Shown here: positions 52,277 through 61,298 of the stretch, one piece after another
Position numbering within the stretch: the first letter of the stretch is position 1
Layout: each line of letters begins with the position of its first letter
Assembly: GCF_000737695.1 (NCBI RefSeq)
Contig: NZ_JPRM01000003.1
Span: 124,001 to 188,000 of the forward strand
Direction: 5' to 3'
DNA length: 64,000 bases
Source of the DNA: Flavobacterium hydatis
GTDB lineage: Bacteria; Bacteroidota; Bacteroidia; Flavobacteriales; Flavobacteriaceae
Notes under the pieces: model-generated
Database searches by the model: none
Seen by the model: the letters and a program-made list of their open reading frames with translations, nothing else
What the model was told of the DNA's origin: nothing
Translations under genes and position numbers: made by a program

Positions 52277-52454
52277 ATATTCCTGATTTCCCCATTGAAA
52301 AACCATAAAGTAAAAGAAAATTTGAAGGAAAGTATAGCTTTATCTTCGACTTAAAAATAAACTTTAAACTATTACAAAAACTTTATCCCGTAATTAAAAT
52401 TCTTGCTTTTAAACTTTGTAACTTTACAATTAAGACTAATGTATATTTAGTGTA

Positions 52455-52470
52455 ATCGCTCAATAACGAT
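52455..52470. promoter_or_regulatory. Putative ArsR operator ahead of regulator 2
   Basis: ATCGCTCAATAACGAT, the same layout as the site ahead of copy 1, 22 nt before the ATG. A TATATTTA just upstream may be part of the promoter. Confidence 0.55.
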
Positions 52471-52491
52471 AATAAATTAATTTGCAAATTT

Positions 52492-52935
52492 ATGGGAGTT
52501 ACTAAACACTTAGATTTTGATATCGAGACAAAAGTAATAGGGGAAATTTGCAAAGCACTAGGTCATCCTACGCGAATTCAGATTATGACCTTACTCTGGA
52601 AAAAAAACAACAGAACTTGTGGTGAAATCGTTGAATTAATTCCCTTAGCACAATCAACAATATCCAAACATTTATTAGAATTAAAGAAAGCAAATCTTGT
52701 TATTATAAAAAATGAAGGAAAAAGAGTCGTTTACTCGGTTGAAGTCGACAACATGCAAATACTTAAAAAATATCTAAGCAGTTATCTTTCAACTATTGAG
52801 GTTCCTGAGCAAAATAAGTCAACCGTTTTAACAACTAAACATAAAACAACAAGTTTAAATGGTCGCTTAAAACAATACAACTATCAATTTCCTGATAAAA
52901 ATAAAACAGCAACTAAAGACATTTCAGATTCTTAG
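52492..52935 (+). CDS. ArsR/SmtB-family regulator, tandem copy 2
   Basis: 147 residues, with the same domain as copy 1 and roughly four residues in five identical over the first 110. The conserved C-terminal extension ends YNYQFPDK like copy 1, then diverges. The upstream leader (about 52360-52431) is homologous to the leader of the bacilliredoxin gene, while the operator region matches copy 1. This suggests duplication of a unit that included flanking DNA. Copies may repress each other and the bacilliredoxin, as inference. Confidence 0.85.
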   Translation: MGVTKHLDFDIETKVIGEICKALGHPTRIQIMTLLWKKNNRTCGEIVELIPLAQSTISKHLLELKKANLVIIKNEGKRVVYSVEVDNMQILKKYLSSYLSTIEVPEQNKSTVLTTKHKTTSLNGRLKQYNYQFPDKNKTATKDISDS

Positions 52936-53062
52936 CTGTCTAAAATTCACGAAATAGGGAAAAATTCAAAAGAATATTATACTATATGATTAGATCTAAA
53001 AACAAACACTAAACTATAACAAAACTTTATACCGGAATTAAAGTTCATGTTTTTAAACTTTG

Positions 53063-53070
53063 TAACTTTG
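53063..53070 (+). promoter_or_regulatory. -7 box (TAACTTTG) of the bacilliredoxin gene
   Basis: TAACTTTG fits TAnnTTTG. The preceding 60 nt match the leader of ArsR copy 2, where the box reads TAACTTTA (52419-52426). The ATG is 34 nt downstream. Confidence 0.5.
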
Positions 53071-53103
53071 CAATTCTTAAAGTTAAACTAAAAAATAAAA
53101 AAT

Positions 53104-53514
53104 ATGTATCCAGAAGAAATGGTAAAACCAATGCAAGCTGAATTAACAGCAGCAGGTTTTCAAGATTTACATAGTGCAGCAGAAGTTGATAACGCAATCA
53201 AATCAGAAGGAACAACATTAGTAGTTGTAAACTCTGTATGTGGTTGTGCAGCAAGAAACGCACGTCCAGGAGCAAAAATGAGTTTAGATGGTGCTAAAAA
53301 ACCAGACCACTTAATTACTGTTTTTGCAGGTGTTGACAAAGAAGCTGTAGATGCAGCAAGACAACATATGTTCCCTTTTCCTCCATCATCACCAAGTATG
53401 GCTTTGTTTAAAAACGGAGAATTAGTTCACATGCTAGAGCGTCACCACATTGAGGGTCGCCCAGCTGAATTAATCGCTGAGAATTTGCAAGATGCGTTTA
53501 ACGAGTTTTGCTAA
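53104..53514 (+). CDS. BrxA/BrxB-family bacilliredoxin
   Basis: 136 residues, thioredoxin-like fold of the YphP/YqiW family with the redox motif C46-G-C48 in VNSVCGCAARNARPG. The end LERHHIEGRPAELIAENLQ is family-typical. In Bacillus these proteins remove bacillithiol from mixed disulfides. Whether this organism makes bacillithiol or uses another thiol cannot be read here. Located after two ArsR regulators with a homologous leader, so it may respond to thiol or metal stress. Confidence 0.9.
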   Translation: MYPEEMVKPMQAELTAAGFQDLHSAAEVDNAIKSEGTTLVVVNSVCGCAARNARPGAKMSLDGAKKPDHLITVFAGVDKEAVDAARQHMFPFPPSSPSMALFKNGELVHMLERHHIEGRPAELIAENLQDAFNEFC

Positions 53515-53527
53515 TTTTTAAGGGACT

Positions 53528-53701
53528 AAGGTTCTGAGTTGCTGAGGGACTAAGATACTAAGGTTTTAGGCTCAAAGTAACAAAGATTCAGAGGCACAAA
53601 GATTAAAAAAAAGAGGTTGTTCAATCAGAACAACCTCTTTTTTTGTTTTAAACTCTTTATCAAAACCTTAGTATCTTAGTCCCTCAGCAACTCAGAACCT
53701 T
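53528..53701. repeat. Perfect 40-bp inverted repeat enclosing a terminator
   Basis: The left arm (53528-53567) starts AAGGTTCTGAGTTGCTGAGG, and the right arm (53662-53701) is its exact reverse complement over 40 nt. A second hairpin sits inside (53605-53622 with 53628-53644, core GAGGTTGTTC / GAACAACCTC), with A- and T-runs, so the brxA and tolC-type genes terminate there. The right arm covers the stop codon of the OMF gene. Confidence 0.88.
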
Positions 53702-55067
53702 AGAAGCTCCATCCCCCACCAAGTGCTTTATACAATTGTACCATAGAACTTAGCTGACTTTGAGACAACTGCGATAAACTCAATTGTGCTTGAAATAGAT
53801 TGCTTTCTACATCTAAAACTTCCAGGTAAGAGACATAACCGCTATCATATCTTTCATAGGACAGTTTATAGTTAATTAAGGCCGCTTGCACTTGTCTGTT
53901 GCGTGCAGCCCATTCCTCTTTATATGTTTTAATGTCTTGTATCGATTGTTCCACTTCTATTACAGCATTAATGTATGTTTTTTGGTAGCTAAATTTTAGT
54001 TCTTCTGCCTGTTGCTTATAAATTTCGACTCTTCGCTTATTTCTTCCAAAAGCAAATATGGGACCAGCGATTCCAGCAGAAGCATTTTGCGAGTACGAAC
54101 TTCCTAAAAACAAATTACTTAAATCGGCACTGGCAAATCCACCAATCGCAGCAAGATTAAGAGAAGGAAATCGCATAGCCTGAGCAGTTCCGATTCTCTC
54201 ATTTGAAGCTTTATATTTTAATTCCGCAGCTTTTACATCTGGCCTGTTTTCAAGTAATGAAGAAGGTATCGATAACGGAATTTCGCTTACAATTCGTAAC
54301 TCAGTATTCGATTTACCTCGTGGAATTTCGGTAGGAAGTTGTCCTGTTAGCAGCGATATTAAGTTTTCCTGAAATGTTATTTGTCTTTTTATGTTTGGAA
54401 TAGTAGCTTCTGCAATAGCAACCTGCTGTTCAATTTGAACTTTATCGACTTCAGAGATATAACCGCTTTCAAATCTTTTAGTTATAATATCATAATATTT
54501 CTCTCTGGTAGAGAGCGTTTGTTTCGCAATTTCCAGTTGATTATCTAAATTTCGCATCTGAAAATATGCTGTAGCGATACTGCTTACAATATCTGACAAA
54601 ACAACTTTTCGTGCTTCTTCTGTAGCGAGAAGTTCATTTTGTGTCGCATTATTTTCATGACGGTATTTTCCCCAGAAATCAATTTCCCATGACATACTCG
54701 CTCCCACATTTGATGGAGTTAAGTTTTTTTCATTGCTGTTTATGGTTGCTCCGTATTGAAATGTGGGCAATAAATTTGTTTTAGAATAGCCTAACTGTGC
54801 TCTAAGCTGATCAATTCTCGCGACAGCAATTTTTAGATCATAATTATTTTGAAGGCCTTTTGTAATCAGATCTTTTAAAACATCATCATTAAATAAATCA
54901 AACCATTTTAAGTTGGTTACAGAAGCCAGAGTATCTAAATTTCTTTCGTTTTTATAAGAATCGGATTTTTGCTGTTCGGGTTTTGTATATTTTGGTCCCA
55001 CCATACAGCCCACCGGTAATAGCGAAAGTGTAAATATAACTACGATTATTTTGTATTTCTTAATCAT
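53700..55067 (-). CDS. RND efflux outer-membrane factor (TolC/NodT type)
   Basis: 455 residues from the ATG at 55067, which opens a lipoprotein signal ending LLPVGC (C21). The frame extends further upstream into the RND gene, but that start is unlikely. Two long helical repeats of the OEP fold are seen (LIAVARIDQLRAQLGYSKTN-like and YKEEWAARNRQVQAALINYK). The ATG overlaps the RND stop by 8 nt, so it is coupled. Together with the upstream genes it forms a tripartite pump through the outer membrane. Confidence 0.9.
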   Translation of the reverse strand: MIKKYKIIVVIFTLSLLPVGCMVGPKYTKPEQQKSDSYKNERNLDTLASVTNLKWFDLFNDDVLKDLITKGLQNNYDLKIAVARIDQLRAQLGYSKTNLLPTFQYGATINSNEKNLTPSNVGASMSWEIDFWGKYRHENNATQNELLATEEARKVVLSDIVSSIATAYFQMRNLDNQLEIAKQTLSTREKYYDIITKRFESGYISEVDKVQIEQQVAIAEATIPNIKRQITFQENLISLLTGQLPTEIPRGKSNTELRIVSEIPLSIPSSLLENRPDVKAAELKYKASNERIGTAQAMRFPSLNLAAIGGFASADLSNLFLGSSYSQNASAGIAGPIFAFGRNKRRVEIYKQQAEELKFSYQKTYINAVIEVEQSIQDIKTYKEEWAARNRQVQAALINYKLSYERYDSGYVSYLEVLDVESNLFQAQLSLSQLSQSQLSSMVQLYKALGGGWSF

Positions 55068-58000
55068 GATCTGTAGTTTTTGAGTCCATATTATTTTCGG
55101 ATATTTTGACCGTATCATCTTTCTTTTTTCCGATGTTTTCGATCATGACAAATAAACCGGGTACAATTAATACGCCCAGTACAGTAGCAATTAACATACC
55201 GCTAAATACTGCCATTCCCATTACAATACGAGCTTGAGAGCCAGCTCCTGTAGCAGTTAAGAGTGGAACAACACCTAGAATAAAAGCAAAAGCTGTCATT
55301 AATATTGGTCGAAAACGAAGTTTTGCAGCAACCATTGCCGATTCATAAAGAGGTTTACCTTTTTCATATTCTTCTTTGGCAAACTCAACAATAAGAATAG
55401 CATTTTTAGCTACTAACCCGATTAGCAATACCAGTCCAATTTGAGCAAAAACATTGTTGACATAAGCATCACTTCCAATTCTAGCTAAAAGCAGTCCTAA
55501 AAATGCCCCAAATACGGCAAATGGAGCTCCAAGCAGAACACTAAAAGGCAATTTCCAACTTTCATACTGCGCAGCGAGAATCAGAAAAACAAATACTAAT
55601 GCCATTAGAAAAACAGAACCTCCGCCGGGCGAATGTTTTTCTTGATATGAAAGGTTGATATAATCATAACTCATATCTGCTGGCAAAGTTTGTTTAGCTA
55701 CTTCTTCCAGAGCTTCTAATGCTTGGGCACTACTATAGCCATCGTTTGGTGCACCTCCTATTTCAGCAGATCGAAATAGATTTAATCGATTGGTGAAATC
55801 TGGACCTGTAACTTTTGTTGCGGTAACTAATGTTGATATTGGCAGCATATCGCCATCATTATTTTTGATATAAATTAAATTTAAGTCTTCGGGCTTAACT
55901 CTATTAGCCGCTTCACCTTGTATATAAACTTTGTACTGACGCCCAAAACGATTAAAATCATTGACATAACTTCCACCCAAAAAAGCACCCAATGCTTCTG
56001 TAACTTTCGAAACAGGCACACCTAATTTCATAGCTTTTTCGTTGTCAATATCTAGTTTAATTTGTGGAGAACCAGCATTAAAAGTGGTATAAATACGTTT
56101 TATTTCAGGGCGCTTCTGGGCAGCTGCAATAAAGGCTTGTGTTTGCTCTGCTAAATACTGCGGCGGATTACCTCCTCTGTCCTGAATCATTAAACTAAAA
56201 CCTGCCGATGCACCAAGACCCTGAATTGCTGGCGGACCAAACGCAAAGGCAGTTGCAGTAGTTATTTGAGTTGCAAGTTTTTTATTTAATCGATCGATAA
56301 ATTGTTTTGCAGTTTCTTCTCTATCTTCCCAAGGTTTTAAGGAGATAAAAACAAAAGCACTGTTAGGTTGGTATGAATTGGTAAGCATACTAAACCCATT
56401 TATTGTGGTGTAAGACAGTATCGATTTTTCTTCTTTCAGAAAGCTGTCTACTTTTTTCGATACTTCATCTGTACGCTGTAATGAAGATGCTGGCGGTAAA
56501 GACAAATTAACTAACACATAACCTTGATCTTCCTCAGGAATAAATCCTAACGGTATTTTTTTGCCCAATAATACAACTGAGGCTAAAATGACTACCAGCA
56601 AAATGACTATTCGGGTTGCTTTTTTAGCAAAAAAAGTGGCTCCTGATATATATTTGCCTGTAACTTTTTCGAATATTCTATTAAACCCTGCAAAAAACTT
56701 CGATAGCCATCCTGTTTGTTCTTCGATTGGTTTTGTTGGTTTTAATAACATAGCACATAAAGCAGGGCTCAATGACAAAGCACTAAAGGCAGAAAATGCT
56801 ACAGATACTGCAATGGTTATGGCAAACTGCTGATAAAAACGACCTGTAATTCCCGGAGTCATAGCAACAGGTACGAATACAGCAATTAAGATTAAAGCAA
56901 TTGCGATTACTGGCCCAGATACCTCTCGCATGGCTTGAATTGTTGCTTCTCGCGGACTTTTGCCTTTTTCGATATGATGTATTACAGCTTCTACAACCAC
57001 AATTGCATCATCGACTACGATACCAATAGCTAATACTAATCCTAAAAGCGAAAGTGTATTGATAGAGAATCCTAATAACGGGAAAACGGCAATTGTTCCA
57101 ATTAAGGAAACAGGAACTGTTATAAGCGGAATTAATGTGGCGCGCCAATTTTGAAGAAAAATAAACACTACCAAAATAACTAATAAAACAGCTTCAAAAA
57201 GGGTATGGACAATATCCTCAACTCCAGCTGTAATAGCAAGAGTTGTATCTAAGGATTCTTGGTACTCAATGTCTTTTGGGAATTTTTCAGACATTTCTTT
57301 CATAGCATTTTTTGCTAATGCAGCTACATCGAGAGCATTACTACCGGGCATTTGATAAACTGCAATTACCGCACTAGGAGAACTGTTTCGACGTGCAGAA
57401 GAACTATAATTTTCTGTACCTAATTCGATTCTGGAAATATCACTAAGTAAAACCTGAGCGCCGTCTTTTTTGCTTCGAACAACGATTTCTCCAAATTGCT
57501 TTTCGGTTACTAGTCGATCTTGTAATGTAACACCATAAGTAAACTCGGTTCCTGGTGGTGCTGGCTCAGCTCCAAATTTTCCTCCGGGGCTAATCATGTT
57601 TTGAGCATTCAATGCATTTTTTACATCATCAACAGTAACACCTAGTTTGCTCATCACATCGGCTTTTAGCCAAACACGCATTGAATAGTCGCTTCCTCCA
57701 AATAAGGAAACTTCTCCAACACCTTTTATACGAGCCAATTGATCTACAATATTGATACTGGCATAATTATTTAAAAATTTAGCATCATATTTTGGATTGG
57801 TCGAGGTAACCGTAAATAACATCATCGGGAATGACAGCGACTTCTTTACCACAACACCTTGTTGCTTCACGCTTGAGGGCATAAAAGGAGAAGATTGATT
57901 CTGCCTGTTTTGCGTAAGCATATTAGCATTATCCAAATTGGTACCCACATCAAAAGTTACCTCAATAGTACAAGCTCCGTCTGAGGTATTGGTAGATTTC

Positions 58001-58233
58001 ATGTACAACATGTTTTCTACGCCATTTACTTTTTGTTCAATTGGTGTGGCAACGGCTTGTTCAACATTCAACGCATTGGCTCCTGTAAAACTTGTAGTTA
58101 TTTTTACAACAGGCGGATTGATGTCAGGATACTGTGAAATAGGTGTTTTTTGTAATGCCAATAACCCAAGTATTACAATAATAATACTAATGACAATAGC
58201 AACGATTGGTCTTCGAACGAAAAATTCTCCCAT
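55060..58233 (-). CDS. RND multidrug efflux transporter (AcrB/HAE1 type)
   Basis: 1057 residues. Twelve membrane helices in two halves, with large periplasmic loops. N-terminal FFVRRPIVAIVISIIIVILG and NTLSLLGLVLAIGIVVDDAIV (helix 4, the paired aspartates DD of HAE1 pumps) and the second-half LIGLVAKNAILIVEFAKEE are diagnostic. RND pumps export drugs, detergents and lipophilic compounds using protons. It is the middle gene of the MFP-RND-OMF operon; 18 nt separate it from the adaptor. No TetR-type repressor is adjacent. Confidence 0.95.
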   Translation of the reverse strand: MGEFFVRRPIVAIVISIIIVILGLLALQKTPISQYPDINPPVVKITTSFTGANALNVEQAVATPIEQKVNGVENMLYMKSTNTSDGACTIEVTFDVGTNLDNANMLTQNRQNQSSPFMPSSVKQQGVVVKKSLSFPMMLFTVTSTNPKYDAKFLNNYASINIVDQLARIKGVGEVSLFGGSDYSMRVWLKADVMSKLGVTVDDVKNALNAQNMISPGGKFGAEPAPPGTEFTYGVTLQDRLVTEKQFGEIVVRSKKDGAQVLLSDISRIELGTENYSSSARRNSSPSAVIAVYQMPGSNALDVAALAKNAMKEMSEKFPKDIEYQESLDTTLAITAGVEDIVHTLFEAVLLVILVVFIFLQNWRATLIPLITVPVSLIGTIAVFPLLGFSINTLSLLGLVLAIGIVVDDAIVVVEAVIHHIEKGKSPREATIQAMREVSGPVIAIALILIAVFVPVAMTPGITGRFYQQFAITIAVSVAFSAFSALSLSPALCAMLLKPTKPIEEQTGWLSKFFAGFNRIFEKVTGKYISGATFFAKKATRIVILLVVILASVVLLGKKIPLGFIPEEDQGYVLVNLSLPPASSLQRTDEVSKKVDSFLKEEKSILSYTTINGFSMLTNSYQPNSAFVFISLKPWEDREETAKQFIDRLNKKLATQITTATAFAFGPPAIQGLGASAGFSLMIQDRGGNPPQYLAEQTQAFIAAAQKRPEIKRIYTTFNAGSPQIKLDIDNEKAMKLGVPVSKVTEALGAFLGGSYVNDFNRFGRQYKVYIQGEAANRVKPEDLNLIYIKNNDGDMLPISTLVTATKVTGPDFTNRLNLFRSAEIGGAPNDGYSSAQALEALEEVAKQTLPADMSYDYINLSYQEKHSPGGGSVFLMALVFVFLILAAQYESWKLPFSVLLGAPFAVFGAFLGLLLARIGSDAYVNNVFAQIGLVLLIGLVAKNAILIVEFAKEEYEKGKPLYESAMVAAKLRFRPILMTAFAFILGVVPLLTATGAGSQARIVMGMAVFSGMLIATVLGVLIVPGLFVMIENIGKKKDDTVKISENNMDSKTTDHD

Positions 58234-58251
58234 AATACTATCTTGTATAAA

Positions 58252-59397
58252 TTATTTAGCTACTCCAGCTTCAGTCTGACCTAATTTCCATTGAATTACT
58301 TTTGGTGTAATAACACTTCCATTCTTTAATAACGAAGTACCTCCCATGGCTATTTTATCTCCAGGTTTTAAGCCATCTTCAATAACGTATCCATCTTTTA
58401 CCGATGGGCCTGGTTTTACGATCTGCATATTGACTTTATTGTCTTTTCCTAGAACATAAACCTGATAAATGCCTTGTACTTCTATAACAGCTCGCTGCGG
58501 AATCACAATTGCATTTTTACGAACATCTGTAAGCAAACCAATTTTTACATATTGTCCCGGACGCAGTAATTTGTCTGGATTTGTAAATGACGCTTCAAAT
58601 GTTATGGCGCCAGTAGAAGGATCAATCTGTCTGTCGGCAAAACTAACTTTACCCGTTTCAGGATAAGTCGAGCCATCTGATAATTTTAGCGAAACTATTG
58701 CACCAGATCCTTTTAAAGCAGAACCTGGTTTATTGAATTCTCTAAATAAACGAAGAAATTCCTGTTCGCTCATTGTAAAACGAACTCTTACATCGCCTAG
58801 ATCAGAAATTGTATTTAGAACAGATGCCGCACCAGGTCTCACATAATCACCAACTCTTACTTTTGATATTCCGATTAAACCTGAAATAGGCGCTAGAATT
58901 TGGCAATAACCCAATTCTATTCTTGAGTTTTCTAAAGATGCTTGTGACGCTTTAATTTGAGCTTGTGATGCATTGTAGGCTGATTTTGCCGAAATTAATT
59001 CTCTCTGACTAACAGCATTTATCTTAGCTAATGGTGCAATCATGTCTAAGTCTGATTTTGTTTTTGCCAAACGCGCTTGTGATTCTGCCAATGTTCCTTC
59101 AGCTTCAGCAACTTTTGCGTTATAAGGCAACGGATCAATGCTGTACAATAACTGACCTTTAGTTACAAAAGCACCTTCCTTAAAATTTAAACTTGTAATG
59201 ATACCATCCACTCGCGGATTTATTTGAATATCTGATTGCCCGTATGTTTGTCCAGTATATTCAGATTCAACGTTTACATCCTGATTCAAAACGGTAAGGA
59301 TAGAGATTTCTAGTGGTTTAGGTGCTGGTGGGGTTTCTTTTTTGCAGGCTGTAAGAAAGAAAAGAATTAGAATTGCTGAAAGGTAAATTTTGTTCAT
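58252..59397 (-). CDS. RND efflux periplasmic adaptor (AcrA/MFP type)
   Basis: 381 residues with a lipoprotein signal (ILILFFLTAC, C18). Order is lipoyl half (SDIQINPRVDGIITSLNFKE, and LAPISGLIGISKVRVGDYV), helical hairpin, then the beta-barrel and membrane-proximal domains (DRQIDPSTGAITFEASF; IVIPQRAVIEVQGIYQVYVL). First gene of the efflux operon. A minus-strand -7 box (TAGCTTTG) lies at 59453-59460, 56 nt upstream. Confidence 0.93.
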   Translation of the reverse strand: MNKIYLSAILILFFLTACKKETPPAPKPLEISILTVLNQDVNVESEYTGQTYGQSDIQINPRVDGIITSLNFKEGAFVTKGQLLYSIDPLPYNAKVAEAEGTLAESQARLAKTKSDLDMIAPLAKINAVSQRELISAKSAYNASQAQIKASQASLENSRIELGYCQILAPISGLIGISKVRVGDYVRPGAASVLNTISDLGDVRVRFTMSEQEFLRLFREFNKPGSALKGSGAIVSLKLSDGSTYPETGKVSFADRQIDPSTGAITFEASFTNPDKLLRPGQYVKIGLLTDVRKNAIVIPQRAVIEVQGIYQVYVLGKDNKVNMQIVKPGPSVKDGYVIEDGLKPGDKIAMGGTSLLKNGSVITPKVIQWKLGQTEAGVAK

Positions 59398-59452
59398 TTT
59401 TAATTTATATTAAGATGCATTAATATTTAACTAATTAAGAACCAATTAAGTC

Positions 59453-59460
59453 CAAAGCTA
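59453..59460 (-). promoter_or_regulatory. -7 box of the efflux operon
   Basis: TAGCTTTG on the minus strand fits TAnnTTTG. The -33 area is T-rich without a clear TTTG, and no repressor palindrome stands out in the 328-nt divergent gap. Confidence 0.4.
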
Positions 59461-59658
59461 AGTTAACATTTTTTTAATAAAAAAGTAAAAAAAGTGTATT
59501 TCATTTTTCTTTGCCTCAAAAAGCATGTATTTGATTGATTATCAGTAATTATTAAGGTTTTAAGTGGACGATAAACAAAACTGTGTGAATTTATCCAGCT
59601 TTTTAATCAAAAAAATCAGATAAAATGTTAATAGAATTTTTAATCTCAAAATAAACCT

Positions 59659-59666
59659 TATTTTTG
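59659..59666 (+). promoter_or_regulatory. -7 box of trhO
   Basis: TATTTTTG followed by CACC fits TAnnTTTG; the same box with the flank GCC stands before trhP (61269-61276). A small dyad GAATTC-N7-GAATTC (59672-59690) lies at the expected start of the leader. Confidence 0.5.
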
Positions 59667-59725
59667 CACCCGAATTCAAAAAGTGAATTCATATTTTAAT
59701 TTCTTAACTTAAAACTGTTTATAGC

Positions 59726-61114
59726 ATGCAACTGTATAACACTTTGAGCGCAGAAGAAAGAGCCATCATGATTGATGATGCTGGTAAACAACGATTAACG
59801 TTGTCTTTTTATGCGTATGCCAAAATTCAAGATCCCAAAAAATTTCGCGATGATTTATTTGTAGCCTGGAACAAGCTCGATGCTTTAGGCCGAATTTATG
59901 TTGCTAACGAAGGTATAAATGCTCAGATGAGTATTCCTGCCGAAAATTTGGAAGCTTTTAGAGAAACTCTTGAAATCTATGATTTCATGAAAGGTATACG
60001 ATTGAATGAAGCAGTAGAACATGATGACCATTCATTTTTAAAATTAACCATTAAAGTTCGTCACAAAATTGTCGCTGACGGTTTAAACGACGAAACTTTT
60101 GATGTTACTGATATAGGCGTTCACCTGAAAGCCAAGGAATTCAATGAAATTCTTGATGATCCAAATACCATTGTTGTTGATTTTAGAAATCACTATGAAA
60201 GTGAAGTTGGGCATTTTAAAGGAGCTATTACTCCAGACGTAGAAACTTTTAGAGAGAGTTTACCAATAATAAACGATCAACTTCAGAATCATAAAGAGGA
60301 TAAAAACCTGGTAATGTATTGCACAGGTGGAATTCGTTGTGAGAAAGCTAGTGCTTACTTTAAGCATCAGGGTTTTAAAAATGTTTATCAATTAGAAGGC
60401 GGAATCATTAATTACGCCAAACAAATTGAAGCTGAAGGTTTAGAAAGTAAGTTCATTGGGAAAAACTTTGTATTCGATAATCGTCTTGGCGAAAGAATCA
60501 CCGAAGATATTATTTCGCAATGCCATCAATGCGGAAAACCTTGCGACAATCACACCAATTGCGAGAATGACGGATGTCATTTGTTGTTTATTCAATGTGA
60601 TGATTGCAAAACTGCAATGGAAAATTGCTGTTCTACAGAATGTTTAGACATTATACACATGCCACTAGTTGATCAGGTTCGATTGAGAACTGGAAAACAA
60701 GTTGGAAATAAAGTTTTTAGAAAAGGAAAATCAGATAGTTTGAAATTCAAACATTCTGGAGAGTTACCTAACGCTTCTTTGGCTACGGCAGAAACCCGAG
60801 GCGGAGCCGAACGGAGCGTAGCTAAACCAGTCGATATTCGCCAAAAAATAAAAGTAAAAAAAGTACTTCTTGGTAAAGCAGAGCATTATTATGTAAAAGC
60901 GCAAGTAGGTCTTTTTACTATCGAAAATCATGAACTAAACACTGGTGATACCATCTTAATCTCTGGTCCTACTACAGGAAATCAAGAATTGGTTTTAGAA
61001 AAAATGATTGTTAATGAAGAAGTTGCTACTATTGCTAAAATTGGCGATAGAGTTACTTTTGAGGTTCCATTTAGAATTAGATTGTCTGATAAGGTATACA
61101 AGATTTTAGATTGA
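59726..61114 (+). CDS. trhO: TrhO tRNA uridine-34 hydroxylase with an added TrhP-type C-terminal domain
   Basis: 462 residues; plain TrhO proteins such as E. coli YceA are about 350. TrhO makes 5-hydroxyuridine at position 34 of tRNA with oxygen. The N-terminal ferredoxin-like part (LSFYAYAKIQDPKKFRDDLF, YVANEGINAQMSIP) is followed by a rhodanese domain with C199 in MYCTGGIRCEKAS, and a Cys-rich zinc-like region (CHQCGKPCDNHTNC...CCSTEC). After a linker, residues 375-462 form a domain about 53 percent identical by eye to the C-terminal domain of TrhP next door. This domain is not part of canonical TrhO. The linker holds a GC-rich palindromic repeat. Confidence 0.92.
   Translation: MQLYNTLSAEERAIMIDDAGKQRLTLSFYAYAKIQDPKKFRDDLFVAWNKLDALGRIYVANEGINAQMSIPAENLEAFRETLEIYDFMKGIRLNEAVEHDDHSFLKLTIKVRHKIVADGLNDETFDVTDIGVHLKAKEFNEILDDPNTIVVDFRNHYESEVGHFKGAITPDVETFRESLPIINDQLQNHKEDKNLVMYCTGGIRCEKASAYFKHQGFKNVYQLEGGIINYAKQIEAEGLESKFIGKNFVFDNRLGERITEDIISQCHQCGKPCDNHTNCENDGCHLLFIQCDDCKTAMENCCSTECLDIIHMPLVDQVRLRTGKQVGNKVFRKGKSDSLKFKHSGELPNASLATAETRGGAERSVAKPVDIRQKIKVKKVLLGKAEHYYVKAQVGLFTIENHELNTGDTILISGPTTGNQELVLEKMIVNEEVATIAKIGDRVTFEVPFRIRLSDKVYKILD
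60779..60825. repeat. Palindromic repeat inside the trhO coding region
   Basis: Arms TTGGCTACG (60779-60787) and CGTAGCTAA (60817-60825) pair with one mismatch; between them lies CGAGGCGGAGCCGA. The segment is markedly richer in GC than its surroundings and adds about 16 codons in frame (ATAETRGGAERSVAK). The core GAGGCGGAGCC is also seen in the repeat gap at 30.6 kb. Confidence 0.6.
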
Positions 61115-61164
61115 ATTTAATATGAGTGTTGCGGCATTTATGCTAAATTTTGATAATATAGAAC

Positions 61165-61195
61165 AAAGCCCACTGTTTCAATCGTGGGCTTTTTT
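61165..61195 (+). terminator. Terminator of trhO
   Basis: AAAGCCCAC (61165-61173) pairs with GTGGGCTTT (61184-61192), then TTT. It lies 50 nt past the stop, so trhP has its own promoter. Confidence 0.85.
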
Positions 61196-61229
61196 AATAA
61201 TATACTACAAATAATTTTTAAAATATAGA

Positions 61230-61247
61230 CTATGATATAAATCATAG
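61230..61247. promoter_or_regulatory. FNR/CRP-like dyad upstream of trhP
   Basis: CTATGATATAAATCATAG is a 7-4-7 dyad with the core TGAT-N4-ATCA of FNR-type sites (consensus TTGAT-N4-ATCAA). Its centre lies about 44 nt before the start predicted from the -7 box, the usual place for class II activation. Confidence 0.5.
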
Positions 61248-61268
61248 GAATCTAATCTATACCCACAT

Positions 61269-61276
61269 TATTTTTG
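61269..61276 (+). promoter_or_regulatory. -7 box of trhP
   Basis: TATTTTTG fits TAnnTTTG and is followed by GCC, like the trhO box. No TTTG at the -33 spacing, which would fit dependence on an activator at the adjacent dyad. Confidence 0.5.
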
Positions 61277-61298
61277 CCATTTGAATAATAAATCAAAA

